The notes beneath the pieces are model-generated. The model ran no database searches. It was not told the origin of the DNA and was given only the letters and a program-made list of their open reading frames with translations. 64,000 nucleotides of DNA from Mucilaginibacter sp. cycad4 (GTDB taxonomy: Bacteria > Bacteroidota > Bacteroidia > Sphingobacteriales > Sphingobacteriaceae), in assembly GCF_034263275.1 (NCBI RefSeq), contig NZ_CP139559.1, forward strand, positions 5,642,001-5,706,000. The letters are read 5' to 3'. This document shows positions 42,540-51,327 of this stretch, piece by piece (the first letter of the stretch is position 1; every line of letters begins with the position of its first letter). The translations under genes and the position numbers were made by a program.

Positions 42540-44401
42540 GTACTTATCTTTCTGCCGAGAACCTTGGCCATCAATTTCATGACAACTGGTTATTTAAAAA
42601 TGTAACCATAGGTATTAATCGCGGCCGTAAGGTTGCACTTGTAGGCGTTAATGGTGCCGGCAAATCAACCCTTTTAAAAATATTAGGCGGTACTATAAAA
42701 CCAACCGAAGGTAAAGTAGTGCAAGCCCGCGACCTTAACATGGGTTACCTGGAACAGGATCCAAACTTTAAAAACGCGGTTACCATCAGCGATTATATTT
42801 TCCATGCCGATGATGTGCAGCAGCAACTCATCCGCAGGTACGAGGAACTGATGGAGAACGATCCGGAAAACACCAAAGCCATTGAAAAGATCATGGAAGA
42901 GATGAGCGAGGTTGACGCCTGGGAATATGAATATAAGATCAAAACGATTTTAGGCCGGTTAGATATCCATCATCTTAATCAGCATATCACTACCCTATCG
43001 GGCGGACAAAAGAAACGCTTGGCCTTAGCCAAGCTGCTTATTGAAGACCCTGAAGTTTATATTTTGGATGAGCCTACTAACCACCTGGATATTGATACGA
43101 TAGAATGGCTGGAGAAATTACTGACCGAAGGCAACAAAACTATACTCATGGTTACGCACGACAGGTATTTCCTGGATAATGTATGTAACGAGATTTTAGA
43201 GATTGATCGCGGTAAGATTCAACCGTACAACGGCAGCTACGGTTATTACCTTGAAAAGAAAGCCGAGCGTGAAGCAGCGGATGAAGCTTCTTTCCAAAAA
43301 AACTCAAACCTGTTAAGGAAAGAGTTGGAATGGATGCGCCGCCAGCCCCAGGCCCGCGGTACCAAATCAAAAGCACGCATTGATGCCTATTATGATCTGG
43401 AAGAAAAAACAAAGAACGGCGGGATCCGCGACAAAGTTGAACTAAGCGTTAAAACAGCGCGCCAGGGCAACAAGATCATGGAAATGGATCACCTCTACAA
43501 ATCGTTTAACGGTAACACCTACATCAATAACTTCAGTTATATATTTAAAAAAGGCGACAGGATAGGTTTGGCCGGTAAAAATGGCAGCGGTAAATCTACG
43601 CTGCTTAATATCATAACCGGCGCGCTGCAACCTGATCAGGGAACCGTAGTAAAAGGCGAAACCACTGTAATAGGGTACTTTCACCAGGCAGGCATCACGT
43701 TTAAAGAAGACGAACGTGTAATTGATATTGTAAAGAACGTTGCAGAGTTTATCACCATGGCCGATGGTAAAACCATTTCGGCCTCTGCCCTGCTCACCCT
43801 GTTCCTCTTCCCTCCTGCCAAGCAATATGGTTTTATATCAAAACTAAGCGGTGGTGAAAAGAAACGCCTGCAATTGATGAGCATCCTGATGAAGAACCCT
43901 AACTTCCTGATCCTGGATGAGCCTACCAACGATCTGGATATCGATACATTAAACGTATTGGAAGAGTTTTTAACCAACTACGGCGGTGTATTGATGATGG
44001 TATCGCACGACAGGTACCTGTTAGATAAGCTAACAGACCAGCTTTTCATTATGGAAGAAAAAGGCCATGTACGCATCTTTAATGGCAACTATTCATCATA
44101 CAGGCTCGAACTGGAAGAAGCGAAACAACAAGCTAAAAAACCAGCTCCCGCAGTGCAAACGCAAACCCCGGCAGTTAAAAAAAGCAAATTAAGCTTCAAG
44201 GAAACAAAGGAATTGGAAGGGATTGAAGGCGAGATCAACGCCATTGAAGCTAATATCAAGGATAAAAACGAACAATTAAACGCTTCCGGTATCGACCCTA
44301 AAAGGCTTGATGAAATACTAAAACAAATTGAGGTTTTAAACAAACAACTGGACGATAAAAGCGCCCGTTGGATGGAACTAACCGAGCTAAACGAAGGATA
44401 A
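42536..44401 (+). CDS. ABC-F family ATPase (Uup-like)
   Basis: 621 residues starting with GTG that overlaps the previous stop. Two ABC domains: Walker A VGVNGAGKSTLL and AGKNGSGKSTLL; signatures LSGGQKKRLALAKLL and LSGGEKKRLQLMSIL; Walker B VYILDEPTNHLD and FLILDEPTNDLD. The linker (PtIM) is between them; the C-terminal coiled coil (KDKNEQLNASGIDPKRLDEI) binds DNA or RNA in Uup. ABC-F proteins act on the ribosome, not in transport. Confidence 0.93.
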   Translation: MSTYLSAENLGHQFHDNWLFKNVTIGINRGRKVALVGVNGAGKSTLLKILGGTIKPTEGKVVQARDLNMGYLEQDPNFKNAVTISDYIFHADDVQQQLIRRYEELMENDPENTKAIEKIMEEMSEVDAWEYEYKIKTILGRLDIHHLNQHITTLSGGQKKRLALAKLLIEDPEVYILDEPTNHLDIDTIEWLEKLLTEGNKTILMVTHDRYFLDNVCNEILEIDRGKIQPYNGSYGYYLEKKAEREAADEASFQKNSNLLRKELEWMRRQPQARGTKSKARIDAYYDLEEKTKNGGIRDKVELSVKTARQGNKIMEMDHLYKSFNGNTYINNFSYIFKKGDRIGLAGKNGSGKSTLLNIITGALQPDQGTVVKGETTVIGYFHQAGITFKEDERVIDIVKNVAEFITMADGKTISASALLTLFLFPPAKQYGFISKLSGGEKKRLQLMSILMKNPNFLILDEPTNDLDIDTLNVLEEFLTNYGGVLMMVSHDRYLLDKLTDQLFIMEEKGHVRIFNGNYSSYRLELEEAKQQAKKPAPAVQTQTPAVKKSKLSFKETKELEGIEGEINAIEANIKDKNEQLNASGIDPKRLDEILKQIEVLNKQLDDKSARWMELTELNEG

Positions 44402-44646
44402 TGAAAGTATCAGATATTATAGCATCAGTAGGGGTAATTATACTTTTAATAGCATTTCTGTTAAATTTAACTAAGAAACTACCTACTGAAAGCAAGCTTT
44501 ACAGCCTTTTAAATCTTATAGGCGCAGGTACATGCTGCTATGCATCATACATGGTAAGCTTTTACCCTTTTGTGGTATTGGAAGGCGTTTGGGGTTTTGT
44601 AGCTTTAATATCATTATTCAGGGTTCCACGTGGAACATCTGCTTAA
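44401..44646 (+). CDS. small membrane protein, CBU_0592-like, 81 aa
   Basis: The ATG overlaps the ABC-F stop by one base (TAATG). Three hydrophobic segments: IIASVGVIILLIAFLLNL, LYSLLNLIGAGTCCYASYMV, FYPFVVLEGVWGFVALISLF. These match CBU_0592-type small membrane proteins of unknown function. The last codons (RVPRGTS) contain a perfect parS-like palindrome, so the DNA site constrains the protein tail. Confidence 0.8.
   Translation: MKVSDIIASVGVIILLIAFLLNLTKKLPTESKLYSLLNLIGAGTCCYASYMVSFYPFVVLEGVWGFVALISLFRVPRGTSA
44623..44636. promoter_or_regulatory. parS-like site 1
   Basis: GTTCCACGTGGAAC, a perfect 14-bp palindrome matching the parS consensus of many bacteria (Pseudomonas type). It lies inside the end of the CBU_0592-like gene. 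Confidence 0.7.
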
Positions 44647-44735
44647 TTGAGGTAATTTTGTAGCTAAGTCTGAAATTCCAAGCAGTAAGTGGAAAGTCAC
44701 TTACGGAGGAAATATCAGCATAAAATAAAATTAAA

Positions 44736-44749
44736 GTTCCACGTGGAAC
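44736..44749. promoter_or_regulatory. parS-like site 2
   Basis: A second perfect GTTCCACGTGGAAC, 113 bp after site 1, in the gap before mnmG; here the flanks extend the palindrome (TAAAGTTCC...GGAACTTTA). Confidence 0.75.
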
Positions 44750-44817
44750 TTTAATTTATCGAAATTTTAAGCTTATATATTAAGCCTTAAAACCCGAGAC
44801 TAAGAATTTAAATTAAC

Positions 44818-44831
44818 GTTCCACAAGGAAA
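44818..44831. promoter_or_regulatory. degenerate parS-like site 3
   Basis: GTTCCACAAGGAAA keeps both half-site cores but not the CACGTG centre. It lies 82 bp after site 2. Confidence 0.4.
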
Positions 44832-44906
44832 CAGATCTTGAATTGAACCCGCAATAAGTCAACTTTAGACTTAAAACTTACGACTCAAGACCTGCCCGAA
44901 GGGAAC

Positions 44907-44913
44907 AAGGAGG
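44907..44913 (+). promoter_or_regulatory. strong Shine-Dalgarno of mnmG
   Basis: AAGGAGG stands 5 bp before the ATG at 44919. Perfect Shine-Dalgarno sequences are rare in this window, as in Bacteroidota generally. Confidence 0.6.
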
Positions 44914-44918
44914 ATAAA

Positions 44919-46781
44919 ATGTTTAAGAAATATAATGTAATAGTAGTAGGTGCCGGGCACGCAGGCTGTGAAGCTGCTGCTGCCGCTGCTAACTTAGGTT
45001 CGTCAGTTTTACTGATAACCATGAATATGGGCACCATTGCACAGATGAGCTGCAACCCCGCAATGGGCGGCGTTGCCAAGGGGCAAATAGTGCGTGAGAT
45101 AGATGCTTTAGGTGGATATTCGGGCATTATAACTGACAAAACATCCATCCAGTTCAGGATGCTTAATCAATCAAAAGGTCCGGCAATGTGGAGCCCACGT
45201 GCTCAAAGCGACCGCATGAGGTTTGCCGAAGAATGGCGCTTAGCATTAGAACGTACCCCAAATGTTGATTTTTGGCAGGATACAGTTACCTCCCTTCTGG
45301 TAAAAAACAATACAATTGCAGGAGTGCGTACCTCTATAGGTATCGAAATTGAAGCGGATGCTGTGGTATTAACCAACGGCACTTTTTTAAACGGACTAAT
45401 CCATATAGGCGAAAAAAGATTTGGCGGAGGCCGTACAGGCGAAAAAGCTGCCACCGGTTTAACCGAACAATTGGTTGAATTAGGCTTTGAAGCAGGCAGG
45501 ATGAAAACCGGCACCCCACCCCGTGTGGATGGCCGCAGCCTTAACTACACCCTAATGGAAGAGCAATGGGGCGACCCGGTAAGAGGAAAATTTTCTTTTA
45601 CTGATGTACCTTTTATTGAAGAACAACGCTGCTGCTGGATTACCTATACTAATACCGATGTACACGAAACTTTGAAAGAAGGCTTTGAAAAATCGCCGAT
45701 GTTTACCGGCCGGATCAAAGGTTTAGGTCCGCGTTATTGCCCCTCAATTGAAGATAAAATTAACCGTTTTGCAGAGCGGGACCGTCACCAGATTTTTGTT
45801 GAACCGGAAGGATTAAATACAGTCGAGATCTATGTTAACGGTTTTTCTACCTCACTGCCTGAAGATGTACAGTACAAAGCGCTCACCAAAATACCGGGCT
45901 TTGAAAAGGCAAAAATGTTCAGACCTGGTTATGCTATTGAGTACGATTTCTTCCCTCCTACACAATTAGGTTTAACCTTAGAAACTAAACAGATCAGCAA
46001 CCTTTACTTCGCCGGGCAGATCAATGGTACTACAGGATATGAAGAAGCAGCCTCACAAGGTTTCATCGCGGGGATCAATGCACACCAAAAAATTAACGAT
46101 AAATATGAACTGATCCTGAAAAGATCAGAGTCATACATCGGTGTTTTGATCGATGACCTGGTAACTAAAGGCACCGAAGAACCATACCGCATGTTCACCT
46201 CAAGGGCCGAACACCGCTTGCTATTGCGCCAGGATAATGCCGATATCAGGCTCTCTCCTATGGGTCATGAATTAGGATTGATCAGCGATGAGCGTTTAGA
46301 AAAGGTAAATCAGAAAATAAAAAATTCTGATGATATTGTAGCTTATACCAAAAGTAAATCTATTGATCCATCATCAGTAAACAGCCTGATGGAAGAATTA
46401 GGTACGAGCGCGCTTGCTCAAAGTACCAAACTGTTTAATTTGTTAAGCAGGCCCCAGGTTGGTTTCAATGACTTGAAAACTGCCGATACCGCTTTAGCCG
46501 AATTATTATCATCCTATGATAAAGAAACTATTGAACAGGCTGAAATAAAAATCAAATATGAGAGTTATTTCATCAAGGAAATGGAGATAGTTGACCGGAT
46601 GAAAAAAATGGAAGACCGCGAGATCAATCCAAATTTTGATTATCATACTTTGGTATCGCTATCCAAAGAAGCACGCGAAAAATTGATGAGGATAAAACCA
46701 CGCACTTTAGGCCAGGCCTCACGAATTTCAGGCGTTTCACCATCTGATATTTCAGTTTTGATGGTTCATGTATCGAGATAA
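44919..46781 (+). CDS. mnmG: tRNA uridine-5-carboxymethylaminomethyl modification enzyme MnmG (GidA)
   Basis: 620 residues. FAD-binding GAGHAGCEAAAAAANLG near the N-terminus, MNMGTIAQMSCNPAMGGVAK, GGRTGEKAATGLTEQL, MKTGTPPRVDGRSLNY, FAGQINGTTGYEEAASQGF and the MnmE-binding C-terminus (RIKPRTLGQASRISGVSPSD). With MnmE it makes the cmnm5/nm5 modification at U34 of tRNAs. gidA is classically next to the replication origin; two parS-like sites directly upstream fit that. There is no mnmE in the window. Confidence 0.95.
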   Translation: MFKKYNVIVVGAGHAGCEAAAAAANLGSSVLLITMNMGTIAQMSCNPAMGGVAKGQIVREIDALGGYSGIITDKTSIQFRMLNQSKGPAMWSPRAQSDRMRFAEEWRLALERTPNVDFWQDTVTSLLVKNNTIAGVRTSIGIEIEADAVVLTNGTFLNGLIHIGEKRFGGGRTGEKAATGLTEQLVELGFEAGRMKTGTPPRVDGRSLNYTLMEEQWGDPVRGKFSFTDVPFIEEQRCCWITYTNTDVHETLKEGFEKSPMFTGRIKGLGPRYCPSIEDKINRFAERDRHQIFVEPEGLNTVEIYVNGFSTSLPEDVQYKALTKIPGFEKAKMFRPGYAIEYDFFPPTQLGLTLETKQISNLYFAGQINGTTGYEEAASQGFIAGINAHQKINDKYELILKRSESYIGVLIDDLVTKGTEEPYRMFTSRAEHRLLLRQDNADIRLSPMGHELGLISDERLEKVNQKIKNSDDIVAYTKSKSIDPSSVNSLMEELGTSALAQSTKLFNLLSRPQVGFNDLKTADTALAELLSSYDKETIEQAEIKIKYESYFIKEMEIVDRMKKMEDREINPNFDYHTLVSLSKEAREKLMRIKPRTLGQASRISGVSPSDISVLMVHVSR

Positions 46782-46896
46782 CACGTAAATATCTGATAAT
46801 TAATTAATTATAAAAAGTCCTTTAAAATCAATTATTTTTAATTTTTAATAGTACTTCTCATAAAAACATAAAAATCGCTTATATCGCCTAAAAACT

Positions 46897-48537
46897 ATGT
46901 TAAATACAAAAACGGCCATTTTTACCAAAAATTCAATACTGATTTTTATCGTTTTATTCATTTTTGGATGCGCAGCCCAACAACCACCGCAAGGAGGGCC
47001 GCGCGACCAGACTCCGCCCAAATTGGTGAAGGCAATTCCTGGAAATAAAACCCGTAATTTTGCGGCCAAACAAATCGACCTGGAATTTGATGAGTTTATC
47101 AAACTCACCAATGCTTACCAGGAGATCAGCATGAGCCCGGCTATGGAAAAGCAACCGGAGTACTCATCAAACAAAAGAAAATTAAAAGTTGAGTTTAAAG
47201 ATACTCTTCAAAAAAATACTACCTATGTTATTAATTTTGGAAAGTCGATACAAGACGTTAATGAAAGTAACATCCTGAAAAATTTCACTTACGTTTTTTC
47301 GACAGGTAACCACATCGACTCCCTGAGTATTACCGGGTCGGTGACTAATACCCTCACCCAGGAAAAAGAAAAAGATGTACTGGTATTTATTTTCCCGGTA
47401 AAGCAGGACACACTCTTCGGAAAAAAGAAGCCATCTATTTTCGCCCTCACCGATTCATCGGGAAATTTCGCTTTAAATAATTTGCGTGAAGACGACTATC
47501 GCATTTATGCATTAAAAGAAGCAAGCCCGGATAAAATTTTTAACCGTGATGATGAACTGATCGCATTTCTCAAAAAGCCGATTCATTTAAGAGCCGATAC
47601 CTCAAACATTCAGCTCAACCTGTTCAAGCAGGATCCGGAAAAATTCAGGGTATCCGAAAAACGTTTTGACAGCGATGGAAAATTACTGTTGGTGTTTAAT
47701 AAAGGCTTAACGCAACCTGCCATCAAAATTATTTACCCATCGGATGTAGATAACAGGAAACAGGTATCATTTTCGCGTACAAAAGATACCGCCTCTGTTT
47801 ATTTACGTAATATGAACTTTGACTCGGTACGTGTTGCGATATTTGACAAGGGTAAGCCCATTGATACTATCTATCAATTAAAGCGTAAAAACGAAAGCTT
47901 TACCCGCACGGTAACAGCAGCCTACAATATTGGTAACGACAGCAAATTGAAGCCAGGGGGTAACCTTGTAATTACCGCAAGTATCCCTATCGAAAACTTC
48001 GATCAATCTCAAATTACATTGAACGAAGATTCGGTTGCTACAAGCGATTATACTTTACAAAAAGATACAGGGAACTATAAACTGCTCAATTTAAAATATC
48101 GGTGGCGCGAAACCAGCAAATATGAATTGATACTTAATGAAGGCGCATTGACGGATATTTATGGCGATAAAAACAAACGCCTTTCAAAAAAATTCCAGAT
48201 CAACAAGCTGGATAATTATAGCCAGCTCACAGTAAAACTAACTGTGCCCGACACGGCTAAAGCATATGTAGTTGAGTTGCTGAGTGAAGACAAGAAACTG
48301 ATTCAAAGTGATCCGATCACCAAAAGTACTTCATTGGTGTACAAAGGGATCCTGGCCGCCAAATACTACGTGAGGATCATTTACGATGAAAATAAAAACG
48401 GCAAATGGGATAGCGGGAACGTAAGATTGAAGCGACAACCCGAAAATATCTGGCTAAATGAAAAACTCATTACCCTAAGGCCGAACTGGGAAGCTGAAGA
48501 ACCGGTCACGATCCCCAAAGAAAAGGTTACTCCTTAA
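46897..48537 (+). CDS. lipoprotein with Ig-like (Big_5) domain
   Basis: 546 residues. Lipobox FIFGCAAQ, then QQPPQGGPRDQTPPKLVKAI, the typical opening of Bacteroidota Ig-like lipoproteins. A Big_5-like domain (about 40-130: IDLEFDEFIKL, KNTTYVINFGKSIQDVNESN) is followed by carboxypeptidase-like (SSGNFALNNLREDDYRIYAL) and further beta domains ending YDENKNGKWDSGNVRLKRQP. It is likely attached to the outer membrane; role unknown. It overlaps the convergent gene by 11 bp. Confidence 0.85.
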   Translation: MLNTKTAIFTKNSILIFIVLFIFGCAAQQPPQGGPRDQTPPKLVKAIPGNKTRNFAAKQIDLEFDEFIKLTNAYQEISMSPAMEKQPEYSSNKRKLKVEFKDTLQKNTTYVINFGKSIQDVNESNILKNFTYVFSTGNHIDSLSITGSVTNTLTQEKEKDVLVFIFPVKQDTLFGKKKPSIFALTDSSGNFALNNLREDDYRIYALKEASPDKIFNRDDELIAFLKKPIHLRADTSNIQLNLFKQDPEKFRVSEKRFDSDGKLLLVFNKGLTQPAIKIIYPSDVDNRKQVSFSRTKDTASVYLRNMNFDSVRVAIFDKGKPIDTIYQLKRKNESFTRTVTAAYNIGNDSKLKPGGNLVITASIPIENFDQSQITLNEDSVATSDYTLQKDTGNYKLLNLKYRWRETSKYELILNEGALTDIYGDKNKRLSKKFQINKLDNYSQLTVKLTVPDTAKAYVVELLSEDKKLIQSDPITKSTSLVYKGILAAKYYVRIIYDENKNGKWDSGNVRLKRQPENIWLNEKLITLRPNWEAEEPVTIPKEKVTP

Positions 48538-49039
48538 ACCAGCCCGAATACATGATGTAATTTTGAGGCAGCTGCTTCAACATAGCCCTTTGCTCATCGG
48601 TAAGGGGCTTTATTTTTTTTGCAGGGATGCCGGCATATAAATAGCCCGACTCACATATCGTATTTTCCAACACTACAGCACCTGCAGCAATGATCACAAA
48701 CTCGTTTACAACCGCGTGATCCATTACAATAGCGCCCATCCCTACCAAAGTATGGTCATGCAAAGTACAGCCGTGTACGAGCGCATTATGCCCTATAGAT
48801 ACATTACTACCAATGTTTGTTGGCGCTTTTAAATAAGTAGCATGAATAACGGCACCATCCTGGACATTAGTATTATTACCAATTTTAATATAATGTACAT
48901 CGCCCCGGATCACGGCATTAAACCATACAGAACAATTATCGCCCATTACCACATCCCCTACTATGGTACAATTTTCGGCAATAAAACAATCATTGCCCCA
49001 AACCGGGCTTTTATCTTTAACAGGTAGTATTAACGGCAT
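48527..49039 (-). CDS. gamma-carbonic anhydrase family protein
   Basis: 170 residues of left-handed beta-helix hexapeptides (VVMGDNCSVWFNAVIRGDVH, NVQDGAVIHATYLKAPTNIG, VSIGHNALVHGCTLHDHTLV, GMGAIVMDHAVV). The three metal His (in VIHAT, SIGHNALVHG) are present, as in CaiE/YrdA-type gamma carbonic anhydrases. The length is normal. Carbonic anhydrase activity in this subgroup is not always seen. Confidence 0.92.
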   Translation of the reverse strand: MPLILPVKDKSPVWGNDCFIAENCTIVGDVVMGDNCSVWFNAVIRGDVHYIKIGNNTNVQDGAVIHATYLKAPTNIGSNVSIGHNALVHGCTLHDHTLVGMGAIVMDHAVVNEFVIIAAGAVVLENTICESGYLYAGIPAKKIKPLTDEQRAMLKQLPQNYIMYSGWFKE

Positions 49040-49049
49040 GGCTTAATCA

Positions 49050-49081
49050 ATTAGTGAATTATTGATTTAGTGAATTAGCGA
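49050..49081. repeat. octanucleotide array (4 units)
   Basis: ATTAGTGA, ATTATTGA, TTTAGTGA, ATTAGCGA follow each other just upstream of the gamma-carbonic anhydrase gene. It is similar in style to the units in the hairpin at 19795-19864 and the heptad arrays at 61961-62102. Confidence 0.5.
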
Positions 49082-49117
49082 TTTAAATAATTTTCTTTAT
49101 GTTTGAATGCTATATAA

Positions 49118-49190
49118 GCGAAAATAGCTCAGTCGGTAGAGCGTCAGTTTCCCAAACTGAAGGCCGCGGGTTCGAATCCCGTTTTTCGCT
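49118..49190 (+). tRNA. tRNA-Gly (anticodon CCC)
   Basis: 73 nt with all four arms: acceptor GCGAAAA/TTTTCGC, D-arm GCTCAGTCGGTAGAGC, anticodon arm TCAGT-TTCCCAA-ACTGA (CCC at 49151-49153), and T-arm GCGGG-TTCGAAT-CCCGT. CCA is not encoded. It reads GGG glycine codons. Confidence 0.95.
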
Positions 49191-49214
49191 CACTTAAAAA
49201 TTTTCTTAAACAAT

Positions 49215-49308
49215 CGTCATTGCGAGGTACGAAGCAATCCCAAATAAGCAGAGTAGCTATGCAAGTTCCTCTGTATAGCTTGGGATTGCTTCGTACCTCG
49301 CAATGACG
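49215..49308. repeat. palindromic repeat with 28-bp perfect arms
   Basis: CGTCATTGCGAGGTACGAAG and eight more bases (49215-49242) are exactly inverted at 49281-49308; the 38-nt middle contains a further imperfect stem. It sits between the tRNA and the convergent nadB gene. Similar 'GTCATTGCGAGG' repeats are known from many Bacteroidota genomes. Confidence 0.85.
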
Positions 49309-49326
49309 TGGCTGTCATTTTTATTA

Positions 49327-50919
49327 TTAAAACACCGTATCCTGCACCTGCTCAGCATGCTCCGGATAATCAGTAGTATAATGTAATCCCCTGCTTTCTT
49401 TACGTAACATGGCCGATTTTACTACAATAAACGATACCTGGATCAGGTTACGCAGCTCGCATAGTTTAACAGAAAGCTTTGTTTTTTTATAAAAATCTTC
49501 CGTTTCCTCGTACAACAACTTTAACCTGCGCAAAGCTCTTTCCAACCTGAAATCTGAACGTACAATTCCCACATAGTCATTCATCAGCTTCTGCATTTCG
49601 CGCACGTTGTGGGTAACCAGGATGTCTTCGTTTGACAGCTGTACACCCTTCTCATCCCAATCCGGGATATTATCAGGGATCACATTATTTTCGAAGCTCT
49701 TGATTGCATCCTCATAGATTCTATGCGCGAAAACCAAAGCCTCCAATAGAGAATTTGAAGCCAAACGATTAGCACCATGCAGACCTGTTGATGAACATTC
49801 GCCGCAGGCATACAACCTTAATATAGATGACTGGCCAACATGATCAACCAAAATACCGCCACACATATAATGACAGGCAGGCGCAACGGGGATCATATCC
49901 TTGGTCATATCAATCCCAATCTCCAAACATTTAGCATAAATATTAGGAAAATGGTTCAGGATATCTTTTTTACTGCGGTGCCTTACATCTAAATAAACAA
50001 AATCTTCACCCGATTTTTTGATCTCGGCATCAATAGCCCTTGCAGTAATATCACGGGGCGCTAATGATTTACGCTCATCATATTCGTGCATAAATTCCTC
50101 GCCGTTGGTACGTTTCAAAACGCCGCCAAAACCGCGCACGGCTTCAGATATTAAAAATGACGGATACTCGCCCGGGTTATATAATGCTGTTGGATGGAAT
50201 TGCATGAACTCCATATTACGTACTTTACCTTTAGCACGATATACCATGGCAATGCCATCACCGGTGGCAATGGTTGGGTTAGTAGTAACTGCATAAATAT
50301 GTCCCGCCCCACCTGCCGCCATCACCGTCACTTTAGATAAGATTTTCTCTACAATCTTGGTTTCGGTATTAAAGGCGTAAATCCCAAAACAGGTAATATC
50401 GGTACTTGATTTACCTACCAGCTCGCCCAAATGGTGCTGAGTGATCAAATCAACTGCAAAATAATGCGTAAGTATCTCAATATTAGGGTTTTTATGAATT
50501 TCCTCCAATAGCGAACGCTCTATTTCCCAGCCAGTTACATCTTTATAATGTAATACGCGAAACTCTGAATGCCCACCCTCTTTGGCCAGGTCATAAACAC
50601 CTTCGTTTGTCTTATCGAAATTGGTTCCGTAATCAATTATTTCATTGATCCGCTCGGGGCCCTCCTTAACAACAGCTTCAACAACTTCATGGTCGCAAAG
50701 CCCATCACCACTTATTAAGGTGTCCTGGATATGTTTTTCAAAAGAATCTTCTTTTTTATCCACAACCACCGCAACGCCTCCCTGGGCATATTTGGTGTTG
50801 GATTCGTCTTCGTTCGATTTTGTAACTATCAGAACCTTACCATGCTTGGCTGCTTTGAGCGCGAAGCTTAATCCGGCAATGCCTGAACCCACTACAAGGA
50901 AATCAACAGTTCGAGTCAT
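49327..50919 (-). CDS. nadB: L-aspartate oxidase NadB
   Basis: 530 residues. FAD motif DFLVVGSGIAGLSFALKAAK, TKYAQGGVAVVVDKKEDSFE, GGHSEFRVLHYKDVTGWEIE, VMAAGGAGHIYAVTTNP, EFMQFHPTALYNPG, CGECSSTGLHGANRLASNSL. It oxidises aspartate to iminoaspartate, which NadA condenses to quinolinate for NAD. It is divergent from nadA across a 408-bp AT-rich gap. Confidence 0.95.
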   Translation of the reverse strand: MTRTVDFLVVGSGIAGLSFALKAAKHGKVLIVTKSNEDESNTKYAQGGVAVVVDKKEDSFEKHIQDTLISGDGLCDHEVVEAVVKEGPERINEIIDYGTNFDKTNEGVYDLAKEGGHSEFRVLHYKDVTGWEIERSLLEEIHKNPNIEILTHYFAVDLITQHHLGELVGKSSTDITCFGIYAFNTETKIVEKILSKVTVMAAGGAGHIYAVTTNPTIATGDGIAMVYRAKGKVRNMEFMQFHPTALYNPGEYPSFLISEAVRGFGGVLKRTNGEEFMHEYDERKSLAPRDITARAIDAEIKKSGEDFVYLDVRHRSKKDILNHFPNIYAKCLEIGIDMTKDMIPVAPACHYMCGGILVDHVGQSSILRLYACGECSSTGLHGANRLASNSLLEALVFAHRIYEDAIKSFENNVIPDNIPDWDEKGVQLSNEDILVTHNVREMQKLMNDYVGIVRSDFRLERALRRLKLLYEETEDFYKKTKLSVKLCELRNLIQVSFIVVKSAMLRKESRGLHYTTDYPEHAEQVQDTVF

Positions 50920-51327
50920 ATATTATACGAAATGTGTGTAAAAGTAGTACTAATGTTAATAACAGCTGTAAAACCTGTTAAGTTTATGTAAACAAAAAGT
51001 GAAAAATAGTTTACAGTGTGTATAACTCGCTTTCTCATGCCGAATATCAATATTTTTTGAGCGACTTTTACGACACTTTAGTCATAAAGCTAACATTTTG
51101 TAAACCCTGAAAATATTAACATAAAACTTTTTCAAATAAAAATTGATTGTCATACATATCTAAAAATCAGTAAGCTGAATAGTGGAAAAGTGTTTATATG
51201 TGTTAATAAATTGTAAAAACTAATTTTAAAAAGAAAAATTACTCCGACTTTTGCACATTACCAACACCCTAATAAACAATAGTTTTATTTTATTTAAAAA
51301 GTAGTTGTTATTAATTGAATTGTGGAA
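50920..51327. other. AT-rich divergent region with a DnaA-box-like site
   Basis: There is no gene. TGTGTATAA (51017-51025, complement of TTATACACA) matches the DnaA box TTATnCACA; TGTGTAAAA (50936-50944) and TGTGGAAAT (51321-51329) are near matches. The region must also hold the nadB and nadA promoters. Evidence for origin function is thin. Confidence 0.3.

Noticed and set aside
44719..44918. rRNA operon or dnaA near the parS sites
   Set aside because: No rRNA-like sequence and no dnaA gene occur in the window; origin proximity rests on parS and mnmG only.
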